Source of the DNA: Paraburkholderia piptadeniae
Lineage (GTDB): Bacteria; Pseudomonadota; Gammaproteobacteria; Burkholderiales; Burkholderiaceae
Direction of reading: 5' to 3'
Assembly (NCBI RefSeq): GCF_900007165.1
Contig: NZ_CYGY02000008.1
Coordinates: forward strand, 3,641-67,640
Length of the DNA: 64,000 nt
Numbering within the stretch: position 1 is the stretch's first letter; each line of letters starts with the position of its first letter. The position numbers were made by a program, and so were the translations under genes. This document shows, one piece after another, positions 45,857 through 57,197 of this stretch. A model generated the notes under the pieces. It did not search any database and was not told the DNA's origin. It worked only from the letters and a program-made list of their open reading frames with translations.

Positions 45857-46162
45857 GCCGGCATTACACCATAGGTGCGACCCGAAAAGAACCGTTGGCG
45901 GCGGGCGCGCCGGGCCGGCGGATGCCCCGTCGCCGCGCGCAACCGTCCAGCCATTGGCCGATTATCGTTAGAATGGTGAAGTCCTGATGACAGACGTGAC
46001 GACTGCATAGGCGAACGAGCGGCGGCGCGAGCGCGGATGGGGTGCCGCGCGGCGCGTGGCCTGCTGCGGCGCACCCGTTGCGTTGCGTGCTGGCGTGTGT
46101 TTGCCGCTGTATGGACGGCTGTTCGGTTCGCTGTTCGGTCATTACGCTAAAATTTCCTCGCC
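45857..46162. other. Intergenic region between divergent nadK and hrcA
   Basis: About 300 bp with promoters for both genes expected. An AT-rich stretch TACGCTAAAATTT lies 12-25 bp before the hrcA ATG and may be its -10 region. No CIRCE element, repeat or small ORF is convincing. Confidence 0.35.
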
Positions 46163-47182
46163 ATGCTAGATCCTCGCGCACAAACCCTCCTGAAAACGCT
46201 GATCGAGCGATATATTGCCGAGGGTCAGCCGGTTGGCTCGCGCACATTGTCGCGGTACTCCGGGCTCGAGCTCAGCCCGGCGACCATCCGCAACGTGATG
46301 TCCGATCTGGAGGAACTGGGCCTCGTCATCAGTCCGCATACGTCGGCGGGACGCATTCCGACGCCACGCGGCTACCGGCTTTTCGTCGATACGATGCTGA
46401 CCGTCGAGCCCGCCGCCGACGACGATGCCGTGATGCGCGCGGTCAAGACCACGCTTCAGCCGGGCGAACCGCAGAAGGTGGTCGCAGCGGCGGCGAGCGT
46501 GCTGTCCAACCTGTCGCAGTTCGCGGGCGTGATCCTCACGCCACGCCGCAGCCACGTATTCAAGCAGATCGAATTCTTGCGCCTGTCCGACAAGCGCATC
46601 CTCTTGATTATCGTGACCCCCGAAGGCGACGTGCAGAACCGCATCATGGCGACGCAGCGCGATTTCACGCCGTCGCAGCTCACCGAGGCATCCAACTACA
46701 TCAACGCGCACTTCGCGGGCCTGTCGTTCGACGAGGTGCGCCGGCGCCTGCGCGAAGAGATCGACGAATTGCGCGGCGACATGACGACGCTGATGCACGC
46801 GGCCGTCACCGCGAGCACCGACGTCACAGACACGGGCGAAACCGTGCTGATCTCGGGCGAGCGCAACCTGCTTGAAGTGGCCGATCTTTCTTCGGACATG
46901 GCGCGGCTGCGCAAGCTTTTCGATGTGTTCGATCAAAAGACGAGTCTCCTTCAGTTGCTCGACGTGTCGAGTCACGCGCAAGGCGTGCAGATATTCATTG
47001 GCGGCGAGTCGAATCTCGTCCCCATCGAGGAGATGAGCGTCGTAACCGCGCCGTACGAGGTGAACGGCCAGATCGTTGGGACGCTCGGTGTGATCGGGCC
47101 GACGCGTATGGCGTACAACCGCGTGATTCCCATCGTCGACATCACCGCGCGCCTGCTTTCGATGACGCTAAGCCAGCAATAA
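46163..47182 (+). CDS. hrcA: Heat-inducible transcription repressor HrcA
   Basis: 339 aa. The N-terminal winged helix ([35 protein letters not shown] region, residues 13-45) binds CIRCE elements; the C-terminal GAF-like domain contains IFIGGESN and [17 protein letters not shown]. HrcA represses chaperonin genes and is kept active by GroE. Heads the plus-strand stress block with hemH, hslR, grpE and dnaKJ; no CIRCE inverted repeat is visible before any of them, so its targets probably lie elsewhere (groESL). Confidence 0.95.
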   Translation: MLDPRAQTLLKTLIERYIAEGQPVGSRTLSRYSGLELSPATIRNVMSDLEELGLVISPHTSAGRIPTPRGYRLFVDTMLTVEPAADDDAVMRAVKTTLQPGEPQKVVAAAASVLSNLSQFAGVILTPRRSHVFKQIEFLRLSDKRILLIIVTPEGDVQNRIMATQRDFTPSQLTEASNYINAHFAGLSFDEVRRRLREEIDELRGDMTTLMHAAVTASTDVTDTGETVLISGERNLLEVADLSSDMARLRKLFDVFDQKTSLLQLLDVSSHAQGVQIFIGGESNLVPIEEMSVVTAPYEVNGQIVGTLGVIGPTRMAYNRVIPIVDITARLLSMTLSQQ

Positions 47183-47256
47183 AGGCGCGCTGCATTCGTG
47201 GGCACATCGCCGCCGTCCTGATGGTCATCATGCGCGGCGTTTTTCGCCGTGCCAAT

Positions 47257-47270
47257 TGGCCGAATGGCCA
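47257..47270. repeat. Palindrome TGGCC-GAAT-GGCCA, copy 3
   Basis: Core TGGCCGAATGGCCA between hrcA and hemH, identical in core to 24474-24487. Confidence 0.55.
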
Positions 47271-47366
47271 GGTATCGGCGGAAGACCGCGCCGCTATAAT
47301 GTTCTCCAGCCCAATACGTTCGATACGACCATTACGTGCCGCGCCTGCGCGGCGTATCTCCCGCCT

Positions 47367-48437
47367 ATGCGCTTCGACCTCGAGCGACCTTCGCAGCCTG
47401 CCGCGGCACATCGTGTCGCCGTACTGCTCATCAACCTCGGTACGCCCGATGCGCCGACGCCTCGCGCCGTGCGGCGCTATCTCGCGCAGTTCCTGTCCGA
47501 TCCGCGCGTGGTCGAGATTCCATCGTTCCTGTGGCAGATCATCCTGCGTCTGCTGATCCTGCCGTTTCGCGGCGTGGCATCGGCGAAGAAGTACGCGGCC
47601 GTGTGGATGCAGGAGGGCTCGCCGTTGCGCGTGCATACGGAGAAGCAGGTGGAAGGGCTGCGGCATCTGCTGCAGGTGAACGATTACGCGGTGATCGTCG
47701 ATTACGCGATGCGCTACGGCACGCCCGGCATTCCCGCGATGCTTAACCAGCTCAAGCTGGCAGGCGCCGAGCGCATCCTGCTGATGCCGATGTACCCGCA
47801 GTATTCGTCGTCGACCACGGCCACAGCCTTCGACGATGCATTCGCCGCGCTCAAGCGGATGCGCAACCAGCCGGAAATCCGCACCGTACGCCAGTACGCG
47901 GACCATCCCGCATATATCGCGGCGCTGGCCGCGCAGGTGAACCACTATTGGCACACGCATGGCCGTCCCGATTTCGCGGCGGGCGACAAGCTCGTGTTGA
48001 GCTTCCACGGCGTGCCGAAGCGCACGCTCGACCTGGGCGATCCGTATCACGAGCAATGTCAGCAGACGGCGTCGCTGTTGATGCACGCGCTCGGGCTCTC
48101 GTCCGTCGAGTGCCGCGTGACGTTCCAGTCGCGTTTCGGCAAGGCGGAGTGGCTGCAGCCTTATACGGCGCCGACACTGAAGGAGCTGGGCGCGGCGGGC
48201 GTGCGTCGCGCGGATGTGTTCTGCCCGGGCTTCACGGCCGACTGCCTCGAGACCATCGAGGAAATCGGCATGGAAGTGCGTGATGAATTCATTCATGCGG
48301 GCGGGAAAGTTTTTCACGCGATTCCCTGTCTGAACGCGTCGCCGGCATGGATCGCGGCGCTCGGCGAAATCGTCGCGCAGCATCTGCAAGGCTGGCCGGT
48401 TCAGGCGAACGCGCCTCAAAACGCATCCGTGGCTTGA
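47367..48437 (+). CDS. hemH: Ferrochelatase
   Basis: 356 aa, inserts Fe(II) into protoporphyrin IX, last step of heme synthesis. [30 protein letters not shown] at the N-terminus is diagnostic; the active-site [21 protein letters not shown] and the C-terminal [16 protein letters not shown] are present. The start [10 protein letters not shown] at 47367 is chosen; the longer open frame extends back over the palindrome at 47257. Lies between hrcA and hslR. Heme made here would serve the catalase and b561 nearby, though not co-regulated as far as seen. Confidence 0.96.
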   Translation: MRFDLERPSQPAAAHRVAVLLINLGTPDAPTPRAVRRYLAQFLSDPRVVEIPSFLWQIILRLLILPFRGVASAKKYAAVWMQEGSPLRVHTEKQVEGLRHLLQVNDYAVIVDYAMRYGTPGIPAMLNQLKLAGAERILLMPMYPQYSSSTTATAFDDAFAALKRMRNQPEIRTVRQYADHPAYIAALAAQVNHYWHTHGRPDFAAGDKLVLSFHGVPKRTLDLGDPYHEQCQQTASLLMHALGLSSVECRVTFQSRFGKAEWLQPYTAPTLKELGAAGVRRADVFCPGFTADCLETIEEIGMEVRDEFIHAGGKVFHAIPCLNASPAWIAALGEIVAQHLQGWPVQANAPQNASVA

Positions 48438-48534
48438 AATTCCGTGTCCGGCATGCAATGTGCATTCATGTGCGGCTGACGTCTTTCCAGACGTGCTCCG
48501 TATGACCGCGCCTCGGGCGCTCGAAGAAGGACTG

Positions 48535-48942
48535 ATGAACTACAAGATTTCCACCGAACCTGGCGCGCGCTTGCGCATCGACAAATGGCTGTGGGCCGCG
48601 CGCTTCTTCAAGACGCGCTCGCTCGCGGCGGACGCCGTCGAGAAAGGCCGGGTGCGGATCGGCGGTGCGGCCGTGAAGCCGGCGAAGGATGTGCGCGTCG
48701 GCGATATGGTCGAGATCGAAATCGAACGGATCGTGTGGCAGGTCGAGGTGCTCGGCGTATGCGACGTGCGCGGCCCGGCGAGCGTCGCGCAGACGCTTTA
48801 CGCGGAAACCGAAGAGAGCAGGCAGAAGCGCCAGATCGAGCACGAGCGGCGCAAGACGTATCGAGAGCCGGCCGCCGGATTACATGGCCGGCCGACCAAG
48901 CGCGACAGACGCGTTATCGACAAAATTTCCAGTAGGGGTTGA
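48535..48942 (+). CDS. hslR: RNA-binding S4-domain heat-shock protein Hsp15
   Basis: 135 aa. S4 fold LRIDKWLWAARFFKTRSLAADAVEKG (residues about 13-40) with a basic C-terminal tail; Hsp15 rescues stalled 50S subunits carrying peptidyl-tRNA after heat shock. The start MNYKISTEP at 48535 has GAAGAAGGA upstream at the right distance; the longer open frame lacks a ribosome site. Sits in the hrcA-hemH-hslR-grpE order. Its last 29 bases overlap a small convergent ORF. Confidence 0.92.
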   Translation: MNYKISTEPGARLRIDKWLWAARFFKTRSLAADAVEKGRVRIGGAAVKPAKDVRVGDMVEIEIERIVWQVEVLGVCDVRGPASVAQTLYAETEESRQKRQIEHERRKTYREPAAGLHGRPTKRDRRVIDKISSRG

Positions 48943-49075
48943 ACAGCTGTTCGATCGTCGCGTGCACGCCGCCGTACTCGGTGGTGCGGTCGTTGACGGC
49001 CCCGGACATGCAGATGGTCGTCGTGCCTGCAATGAGTACCATTGCGACCACCGAAATAGCGAAGGTCAGTTTCAC
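48914..49075 (-). CDS. 53-aa small protein with hydrophobic N-terminus
   Basis: GTG start at 49075 with a strong ribosome site (AAGGGGAG, 49088-49081) at good spacing. The product starts KLTFAISVVAMVLIAGTTTICM, a signal- or membrane-anchor-like helix, then a short polar tail ending NPYWKFCR. Convergent with and overlapping the hslR 3' end by 29 bp. Not recognised; ribosome site and the signal-like N-terminus are the evidence. Confidence 0.6.
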   Translation of the reverse strand: MKLTFAISVVAMVLIAGTTTICMSGAVNDRTTEYGGVHATIEQLFNPYWKFCR

Positions 49076-49285
49076 GGTACTCCCCTTGGAGATTGCAAGC
49101 GGAAACGGGCAGTTCAGCCAGTGGTAAGGTGGGCGTCAGGTTAGGGTTAACGTGCCTTTTCGGACGCTCAAGATGAGTTTAGGACACTCGCGCAGCGCGC
49201 TCAATCTTATTATGATGACGCGCCTGAAATGCTTGTTACCGCGCATTTCCGGGCGTCTGCAAGGTGCAAAAAGACCTGCGGGTGC

Positions 49286-49313
49286 CTTGAAATACGGCGT
49301 ATGCGCCCTAACT
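49286..49313 (+). promoter_or_regulatory. Sigma32-type heat-shock promoter of grpE
   Basis: -35 CTTGAAA (49286-49292), 13-bp spacer, -10 CCCTAACT (49306-49313), close to the CTTGAAA / CCCCATNT heat-shock consensus, about 110 bp before the grpE ATG. The remainder of the 49076-49419 gap shows no further feature. Confidence 0.65.
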
Positions 49314-49419
49314 TGAATGGTTGATGCGCGGCCGGCGGGTGTAGCGGCACGACGCCCATCGGGTGATCCGCATGACCCTGCCGCCGTTTCTTGGCCTTAA
49401 TTTTTTGAATTTCAGCGAC

Positions 49420-50019
49420 ATGGAAAACACGCAAGAGAAACCGACGAGCCAGAACCCCACGCCCGCCGACGAAGCGCGCCAGGCCGCAGAAGCTGCATCG
49501 GGCGAGCAGCAGGCACAGCAGCCGGAAGCGGGTGCTGCCGAACAGCCGGCGCAAGCCGCGCAGGCAGGTGTCGACGCCGCGCTGGCGGAAGCTCAGGCGA
49601 AAGTAGCGGAACTGCAGGAAAGTTTCCTGCGCGCGAAAGCGGAGACGGAAAACGTCCGCCGCCGCGGCCAGGAAGACGTCGCGAAGGCGCACAAATTCGC
49701 GATCGAAAGTTTTGCCGAGCATCTGCTGCCCGTCGTCGACAGCCTCGAAGCCGCCGTTGCGCATTCGACCGACGATCTGGCCAAGGTGCGCGAAGGCGTC
49801 GAACTCACGCTGCGTCAGCTGACGGGCGCGCTCGAAAAGGGCAAGGTCGTCGCGCTGAACCCGGTCGGCGAGAAGTTCGATCCGCATCGCCATCAGGCTA
49901 TTTCAATGGTGCCGGCCGAGCAGGAGCCGAACACCGTCGTCTCCGTGCTGCAAAAGGGCTACGTGATCGCAGATCGCGTGCTGCGTCCGGCGCTGGTGAC
50001 GGTCGCGGCGCCCAAGTAA
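49420..50019 (+). CDS. grpE: Nucleotide exchange factor GrpE
   Basis: 199 aa. A Gln/Ala-rich disordered N-terminus (about 60 residues) leads into the long dimerising helix ([20 protein letters not shown]...) and the C-terminal beta domain with [13 protein letters not shown]...[24 protein letters not shown], the GrpE signature. It releases ADP from DnaK. The start MENTQEKPT at 49420 follows usual GrpE N-termini; an in-frame ATG 57 bp upstream is less likely. First gene of grpE-trx-dnaK-dnaJ, behind a sigma32-type promoter. Confidence 0.95.
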   Translation: MENTQEKPTSQNPTPADEARQAAEAASGEQQAQQPEAGAAEQPAQAAQAGVDAALAEAQAKVAELQESFLRAKAETENVRRRGQEDVAKAHKFAIESFAEHLLPVVDSLEAAVAHSTDDLAKVREGVELTLRQLTGALEKGKVVALNPVGEKFDPHRHQAISMVPAEQEPNTVVSVLQKGYVIADRVLRPALVTVAAPK

Positions 50020-50037
50020 GCGCCTGTCCGTACCGAC

Positions 50038-50571
50038 ATGGCCGGCATACCCGTCGACAGCGCCGCGTTCGCGGCCTTCGACATGCAGGAACTCACCGCT
50101 GAGACCTTCGACGTCGGGCTGCAGTCCGCGGGGGAGGATCTGGCCGTGGTGTTTTTCTGGGGGCTCGACTGCTATAACTGCGAGATCGCGAAGAAGGCGA
50201 TGCTCGCGCAGCCGGACGCGATCCGCGCGCTCGGCCTGCGGTGGTTTCACAGCAACGTCTACGAGCATCGCGATCTCGGCCGGCGCTTCATGCTGCACGG
50301 CGTGCCGACGTGGTTCTTCTTTCATCGCGGCAAGCGCCTCGGCCGGGCGACCGGCTGGCACGGCCTTACGCAGTTCGAGGCGGCCGTCGCAGCGGCTCGT
50401 GAGAAAATTCGCGCGGCCGGCGTAGGCACGGCCGGTCTAGGCGCGTCCGGCGTAGGCACGGCCAGACAAGGCGCGTCCGGCGCCGGGGCAGCGGCCGGCT
50501 CGGGCGCATCCGGCCCGGGCGCCGCTGGCGAGACCGGCAAACCAGCCTCGGACAACGGCCGTACCGATTGA
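50038..50571 (+). CDS. Thioredoxin-fold protein with CYNC active site
   Basis: 177 aa. The thioredoxin core (about residues 15-120) carries FFWGLDCYNCEIAKKAM, i.e. CYNC in place of CGPC, with the cis-Pro region HGVPTWFFFHRGKRLGRATGWHG. The Cys residues are 45 and 48 (approximate). No signal peptide, so cytoplasmic. The C-terminal 50 residues are a Gly/Ala/Ser tail made of a 10-residue repeat (GVGTAG.GAS). Lies between grpE (18 bp) and dnaK and should be co-transcribed with them. A redox or chaperone role in heat stress is inferred from position. Confidence 0.85.
   Translation: MAGIPVDSAAFAAFDMQELTAETFDVGLQSAGEDLAVVFFWGLDCYNCEIAKKAMLAQPDAIRALGLRWFHSNVYEHRDLGRRFMLHGVPTWFFFHRGKRLGRATGWHGLTQFEAAVAAAREKIRAAGVGTAGLGASGVGTARQGASGAGAAAGSGASGPGAAGETGKPASDNGRTD
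50419..50478 (+). repeat. 30-bp tandem repeat in the thioredoxin gene tail
   Basis: Two units of 30 bp (50419-50448, 50449-50478) starting GGCGTAGGCACGGCC and ending GGCGCGTCC, with a degenerate third; they encode the 10-residue Gly/Ala repeat. Confidence 0.75.
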
Positions 50572-50584
50572 AAAAATTTAATGA

Positions 50585-50628
50585 CCGCATCGTATTTGGG
50601 GTCTTGAAAACGATGCGGCTGCACTTAT
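50585..50628 (+). promoter_or_regulatory. Inverted repeat and possible sigma32 promoter before dnaK
   Basis: Arms CCGCATCGT (50585-50593) and ACGATGCGG (50610-50618), 9 perfect pairs, enclose CTTGAAA (50603-50609), a heat-shock-type -35 box. A poor -10 match, CACTTATGT, follows. It may let dnaK be transcribed apart from grpE, or be a processing/attenuating hairpin after the thioredoxin gene. Confidence 0.45.
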
Positions 50629-50723
50629 GTTGAGTGCAGGTTGAAATTCAGGGCGGGGCGCCCGGTGGCCGGATGGGCCAGCCAGCGATGCCCGCAACGA
50701 TCAAAGTCAGGAGATTAGTAAAA

Positions 50724-52676
<1,953 letters not shown>

Positions 52677-52699
52677 GCCGGGTTGCTCTTTGACCGCAA

Positions 52700-52725
52700 G
52701 GCTGCGCATGGCGATATGCGCAGCC
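52700..52725 (+). other. Strong stem-loop between dnaK and dnaJ
   Basis: GGCTGCGCAT (52700-52709) and ATGCGCAGCC (52716-52725), 10 perfect pairs, 6-nt loop, 24 bp after the dnaK stop and without a T run. A second, smaller hairpin GAGCC-TTTTT-GGCTC lies near 52787-52801. They may limit read-through into dnaJ or protect the dnaK mRNA end. Confidence 0.6.
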
Positions 52726-52937
52726 CGGCTGCAGGAGGTCGGCGTCTGACGGAAGTCTGGACGTTCGACCGGATCACGCGCCTGGCGAGCCTTTTTGGCT
52801 CTCCGGGCACATTTGTTTTATGGAGGGCGCGGCTTTTGACCCGTAATTGCGGTCGAGGCCCGAGCCTTACGAGTCGCGAGACTCCAGCATTCAAGAGGAG
52901 CCGCCGCGCCGCATTGCGCGGATGGCGTTGAACCGAT

Positions 52938-54071
52938 ATGGCGAAACGGGATTACTACGACGTTCTGGGCCTCGCAAAGAACGCGAGCGACGACGAAATC
53001 AAGAAGGCTTATCGCAAGCTCGCGATGAAGTACCACCCCGACCGCAATCCCGGCAACAAGGATGCGGAAGAGCATTTCAAAGAGGCGAAGGAAGCCTATG
53101 AAATGCTGTCGGACTCGCAAAAGCGCACGGCCTATGACCAGTACGGCCACGCGGGCGTCGATCCGAACATGGCGGGCGCGGGCGCTCAGGGTTTCGGCGG
53201 TTTTGCCGACGCATTCGGCGATATTTTCGGCGACATCTTCGGCCAGGCGGCGGGCGGTGGACGCGGCGGCCGCAGCGGTCCGCAGGTCTATCGCGGCGCC
53301 GACCTGCGCTACAGCATGGAAATCACGCTCGAGCAGGCCGCGCACGGTTACGATACTCAGATCCGCGTGCCGAGCTGGGTGTCGTGCGAAGTCTGTCACG
53401 GCTCGGGCGCAAAGCCGGGTACGAAGCCGGAGACGTGCCCGACCTGTAACGGCGCGGGCGCGGTGCGGATGTCGCAGGGCTTCTTCAGCATCCAGCAGAC
53501 GTGTCCGAAGTGCCACGGCACGGGCACCTACATTCCTGAGCCTTGCACGCATTGCCACGGCGCGGGCAAGACGAAGGAAACCAAGACGCTGGAAGTGAAG
53601 ATCCCAGCAGGCATCGACGACGGCATGCGCATCCGTTCGGCAGGCAACGGCGAGCCGGGCATCAATGGCGGTCCGTCGGGCGACCTGTACGTCGAGATTC
53701 ACATCAAGGCGCACCCGGTGTTCGAGCGCGACGGCGACGACCTGCATTGCCAGATGCCGATTCCGTTCACGAAGGCAGCATTGGGCGGCGAGATCGAAGT
53801 GCCGACGCTCGCAGGGCGCGCGAGCTTCACGGTGCCGGAAGGCACGCAGTCGGGCAAGACGTTCCGTCTGCGCAGCAAGGGCATCAAGGGTCTGCGCTCG
53901 AGCATTGCTGGCGATCTCTACGTGCATGTGCAGGTGGAAACGCCCGTCAAGCTCACCGAGTCGCAGCGCGAGTTGTTGCAGCAGTTCGAGAAATCGCTGG
54001 TCGAAGGCGGCGCGCGTCACAGCCCGCAGAGCAAGAGCTGGTTCGACCGGGTCAAGAGTTTCTTCGACTAA
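52938..54071 (+). CDS. dnaJ: Chaperone DnaJ (Hsp40)
   Basis: 377 aa. J domain with HPD at residues 33-35; Gly/Phe-rich linker (about 75-115); four CxxCxGxG zinc motifs ([32 protein letters not shown]); and the C-terminal substrate-binding domain. Stimulates the DnaK ATPase. Start ATG at 52938. Followed 24 bp later by the pabB fusion gene. Confidence 0.98.
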   Translation: MAKRDYYDVLGLAKNASDDEIKKAYRKLAMKYHPDRNPGNKDAEEHFKEAKEAYEMLSDSQKRTAYDQYGHAGVDPNMAGAGAQGFGGFADAFGDIFGDIFGQAAGGGRGGRSGPQVYRGADLRYSMEITLEQAAHGYDTQIRVPSWVSCEVCHGSGAKPGTKPETCPTCNGAGAVRMSQGFFSIQQTCPKCHGTGTYIPEPCTHCHGAGKTKETKTLEVKIPAGIDDGMRIRSAGNGEPGINGGPSGDLYVEIHIKAHPVFERDGDDLHCQMPIPFTKAALGGEIEVPTLAGRASFTVPEGTQSGKTFRLRSKGIKGLRSSIAGDLYVHVQVETPVKLTESQRELLQQFEKSLVEGGARHSPQSKSWFDRVKSFFD

Positions 54072-54095
54072 CGCGCTCTGAAGTTGGCGGTATGC

Positions 54096-55976
54096 ATGAC
54101 GTCTCACGAAACAGCGGCTCACGAAAGAGGCACCGTCTTCGCGTTGCTGGACGACTGCGACTCGACTCCAGATCGCCGGTCGAGCAGGCTTTATACCGGC
54201 TTCCGGCACGAGCGCGCCTGCACTGACGTCGCGCGGCTGGATGCCGTCTGCGAGGCGACGTCGGCCGATGTGGACGGCGGCCTTTTCGCGGTCGTGCTGG
54301 CCGACTACGAGTTCGGACAGGCCATGCATCAGAAGACGCAGCGCGCCGCCGGCACGCTGCGTTTTTTGTTGTTCGATTCCTGCCAGAAGATGTCGCGCGA
54401 CGAGGTCGACACATGGCTCGCGCTATATGACAGCGCGGCTGTCGAGCCATCGGTGGCGGGCATCGGCGGCGTCGAGGCGAGCGTTGACGAACGCGAGTTC
54501 ACGCAGGCCATCGGCGCGATCCACGACGCCTTGCGCGCCGGCGACTCCTATCAGATCAACTACACATACCGGCTCGACTTCGACGTGTTCGGCACGCCCA
54601 CCGCGCTGTTCCGGCGGGTGCGCGCGCGGCAGTCGGTGCATTACGGCGCGCTGATCGCGTTGCCGGACGGCCGCTGGGTCGTGTCGTGCTCACCGGAGCT
54701 GTTCGTCGAGAAGAAGGGCGCTTCGCTGCGTACACGACCGATGAAGGGCACCATGCCGCGCTCGGCGGATGCCGCGCAAGACCGCGCGGCCGCCGACTTT
54801 CTCGCCCACGATCCCAAGAATCGCGCCGAAAACGTGATGATCGTCGACTTGCTGCGCAACGACCTGTCGCGGATCGCCGAAACGGGCACGGTGAAGACAC
54901 CGGCGCTCTTTTCGATCGAGCCGTATCAGTCGCTGTGGCAGATGACATCGACCGTCACGGCGACGATGCGGGCGCGCACCACCCTCGCCCAGGTCCTGCG
55001 CGCGCTCTTTCCGTGCGGCTCGATCACGGGCGCGCCCAAGCACAAGACAATGCAACTGATCGAACAGCTCGAATCGACGCGGCGCGGCTTGTACACGGGC
55101 GCAATCGGCTGGCTCGATGCGCAGCCGGATCTCGGCGAAGCGGTCGGCCGGCAGTGCGGTGATTTTTGCCTGTCGGTGGCGATCCGCACGCTGACGCTCG
55201 GTGCGCCGACGGAAGATGGCCGGCGGCGCGGCGAAATGGGCATCGGCGCGGGTATCGTGCTCGATAGCGTCGCGCAAGACGAATACGCGGAGTGCAAATT
55301 GAAAGCGCGTTTCCTGACAGAAGCCGATCCCGGTTTCCAGCTGTTCGAAACGATGTATGCGACGCGCGAGGATGGCGTGCGCTACCTCGATCGCCATATC
55401 GCGCGGCTTGGAAACAGCACTCGCTGGCTGGGCTTCGCCTTCGACGAAGGGGCCGTGCGCGCGAAGCTCGCCGCGCAATGCGCCGCGCTGCGAGCCCACA
55501 CGCCGCACCGGATGCGGCTGATGCTCGACAAGGCGGGCGAGGTGGAAATCACCTCCGCGCTACTCGTTCCGCTGACGGAGGAAGTGGTCGGCGTGCTGCT
55601 CGGCCCCGATCACGGGTTCGCGACGACGCAGGCGGCAGATCCGCTGCTGCTGCACAAGACGACGCGTCGTGCGGAATACGATCGCGGCTGGCGCGAAGCC
55701 GAAACGCATGATGCGTTCGATACGCTCTTCTTCAACGAGAAAGGCGAGTTGACCGAGGGTGGACGATCAAACGTGTTCGTGAAGCTGGAGGGCCGGTGGT
55801 GGACGCCGCCGCTGTCGTCTGGCGTGTTGCCGGGCGTGATGCGGAGCGTGCTGCTCGACGATCCCGCGATGCAGGCGGGCGAGCGCGTATTGACTCGGGA
55901 CGATGTGTCGAACGCAGAAGCGCTGATGCTCTGCAATGCGCTGCGCGGAGCGTTGCCGGCGCGGATTATCGGTTGA
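54096..55976 (+). CDS. pabB: Aminodeoxychorismate synthase component I / aminodeoxychorismate lyase fusion
   Basis: 626 aa. The N-terminal ~380 residues are PabB: GDSYQINYTYRLDFDVFG, CSPELFVEKKGASLRTRPMKGTMPR, DLLRNDLSRIA and GSITGAPKHKTMQLIEQLE. From about residue 400 a class IV aminotransferase-fold PabC follows (MYATREDGVRYLDRHIARLG, LFFNEKGELTEGGRSNVFV, LPGVMRSVLL). One chain thus makes aminodeoxychorismate and releases p-aminobenzoate for folate; the glutaminase PabA is not in the window. Start ATG 54096 chosen; a TTG 12 bp upstream is possible. The folate gene folK lies about 2 kb away on the other strand. Confidence 0.93.
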   Translation: MTSHETAAHERGTVFALLDDCDSTPDRRSSRLYTGFRHERACTDVARLDAVCEATSADVDGGLFAVVLADYEFGQAMHQKTQRAAGTLRFLLFDSCQKMSRDEVDTWLALYDSAAVEPSVAGIGGVEASVDEREFTQAIGAIHDALRAGDSYQINYTYRLDFDVFGTPTALFRRVRARQSVHYGALIALPDGRWVVSCSPELFVEKKGASLRTRPMKGTMPRSADAAQDRAAADFLAHDPKNRAENVMIVDLLRNDLSRIAETGTVKTPALFSIEPYQSLWQMTSTVTATMRARTTLAQVLRALFPCGSITGAPKHKTMQLIEQLESTRRGLYTGAIGWLDAQPDLGEAVGRQCGDFCLSVAIRTLTLGAPTEDGRRRGEMGIGAGIVLDSVAQDEYAECKLKARFLTEADPGFQLFETMYATREDGVRYLDRHIARLGNSTRWLGFAFDEGAVRAKLAAQCAALRAHTPHRMRLMLDKAGEVEITSALLVPLTEEVVGVLLGPDHGFATTQAADPLLLHKTTRRAEYDRGWREAETHDAFDTLFFNEKGELTEGGRSNVFVKLEGRWWTPPLSSGVLPGVMRSVLLDDPAMQAGERVLTRDDVSNAEALMLCNALRGALPARIIG

Positions 55977-56009
55977 TCGTTCTGGCCGGCAGATCGGAGA
56001 GGGTACGCA

Positions 56010-56141
56010 TCAGCCGTGATGGCGATGCATCAGTCGCCCGATCCAAGCGGCAAGACGCTCGTGCCAGGTGACGTCGTGTTGATGCGAGTGGCTTGCGTGG
56101 TCACGAATGCTCGTGACGTCGATCAGGCAAAAGGGGCTCAT
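56010..56141 (-). CDS. 43-aa His-rich small ORF
   Basis: ATG at 56141 preceded by GGAGAG (56155-56150) at good spacing; stop TGA at 56010. The peptide has nine His among 43 residues (for example HASHSHQHD and LMHRHHG). It is in the 360-bp gap between convergent pabB and panB. The rest of the gap (56142-56339) shows nothing else. Product not recognised; could bind metal, or be chance. Confidence 0.4.
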   Translation of the reverse strand: MSPFCLIDVTSIRDHASHSHQHDVTWHERLAAWIGRLMHRHHG

Positions 56142-56339
56142 GGTCGTCTCTCCGTTGACGCGCGGGTCAGCGCGTTGGAAAGAGAACGAAGATAGACGAT
56201 GGGAATTGCACGCCGGATCGGACCGGTCCGAAAAGATTCGAGACGTCCGGTTCAGCTTCAGTTGGCGACTGAACCCCAACAGTAGCGGCGCCGGATGTAT
56301 GTATCACCACTCGCCGCCGCGTGCGTTCACGGCGTGCAC

Positions 56340-57155
56340 TCAGAACGTGTGCTCGGGACCCGGAAACGTGCCGTCCTTCACGGCACGCACATACGTTTCG
56401 ACGGCAGCCAGAATGCTCGGCTGTCCCTGCATGAAATCCTTCACGAAGCGCGGACGCTTGCCGGGGAAAATGCCCAGCATGTCGTGCAGCACCAGCACCT
56501 GACCCGAGCACTCGACGCCCGCGCCGATGCCGATCGTCGGAATGCGCAGTTGCGTCGTGACTTCGGCGGCGAGCAGCGTCGGCATCGCTTCCATCACGAT
56601 CAGTTGCGCGCCCGCGTCCTGCATCGCGCGCGCATCGCGCAGCAGCTGGCTCGCGCCCGCTTCCGTCTTGCCTTGCACCTTGAAGCCGCCGAACGCGTGC
56701 ACCGATTGCGGCGTGAGCCCGACGTGCGCGCACACGGGCACCGCGCGTTCGACGAGAAAGCGCACCGTGTCCGCGAGCCACTCGCCGCCTTCGAGCTTCA
56801 CCATCTGCGCGCCCGCCTGCATCAGCTTCACGGCGCTCGCGAACGCATCGGCGGGCGTGCCGTATGTGCCGAACGGCATGTCGGCGACGATCAGCGCGGA
56901 AGGCTGCGCACGCGCGACGCAGGCCGTGTGATAAGCGATGTCATCGAGCGTGACGGGCAGCGTCGTCGATTGCCCTTGCAGCACGTTGCCGAGCGAGTCG
57001 CCGATCAGCAGCACGTCGACGCCCGCGCGGTCGAGCAGCGCCGCGAAGCTCGCGTCGTAGCACGTGAGCATGGCGATTTTCTCGCCGGCCGCGCGCATCG
57101 CCTGCAGTTTCGGGACCGTGACGGCGCTGCGGCTCGTCTCCTGCAAATAGGTCAT
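56340..57155 (-). CDS. panB: 3-methyl-2-oxobutanoate hydroxymethyltransferase
   Basis: 271 aa, first step of pantothenate synthesis. [33 protein letters not shown] carries the Mg-binding Asp residues; [18 protein letters not shown] and [20 protein letters not shown] follow, with [21 protein letters not shown] near the C-terminus. Last gene of the hda-HAD-pcnB-folK-dgk-panB series, 42 bp behind dgk. panC and panD are not in the window. Confidence 0.97.
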   Translation of the reverse strand: MTYLQETSRSAVTVPKLQAMRAAGEKIAMLTCYDASFAALLDRAGVDVLLIGDSLGNVLQGQSTTLPVTLDDIAYHTACVARAQPSALIVADMPFGTYGTPADAFASAVKLMQAGAQMVKLEGGEWLADTVRFLVERAVPVCAHVGLTPQSVHAFGGFKVQGKTEAGASQLLRDARAMQDAGAQLIVMEAMPTLLAAEVTTQLRIPTIGIGAGVECSGQVLVLHDMLGIFPGKRPRFVKDFMQGQPSILAAVETYVRAVKDGTFPGPEHTF

Positions 57156-57197
57156 GGGATGTCCGTTGGAAGTGCGGCAGCGCGCTACAGCCAGACG

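Noticed and set aside
46100..46162. CIRCE element before hrcA, grpE or dnaK
   Set aside because: No TTAGCACTC-N9-GAGTGCTAA or close variant was found in these regions.
46042..46875. Plus-strand frame overlapping hrcA in another phase
   Set aside because: hrcA frame has the complete family pattern; this one is Arg/Ala-rich noise.
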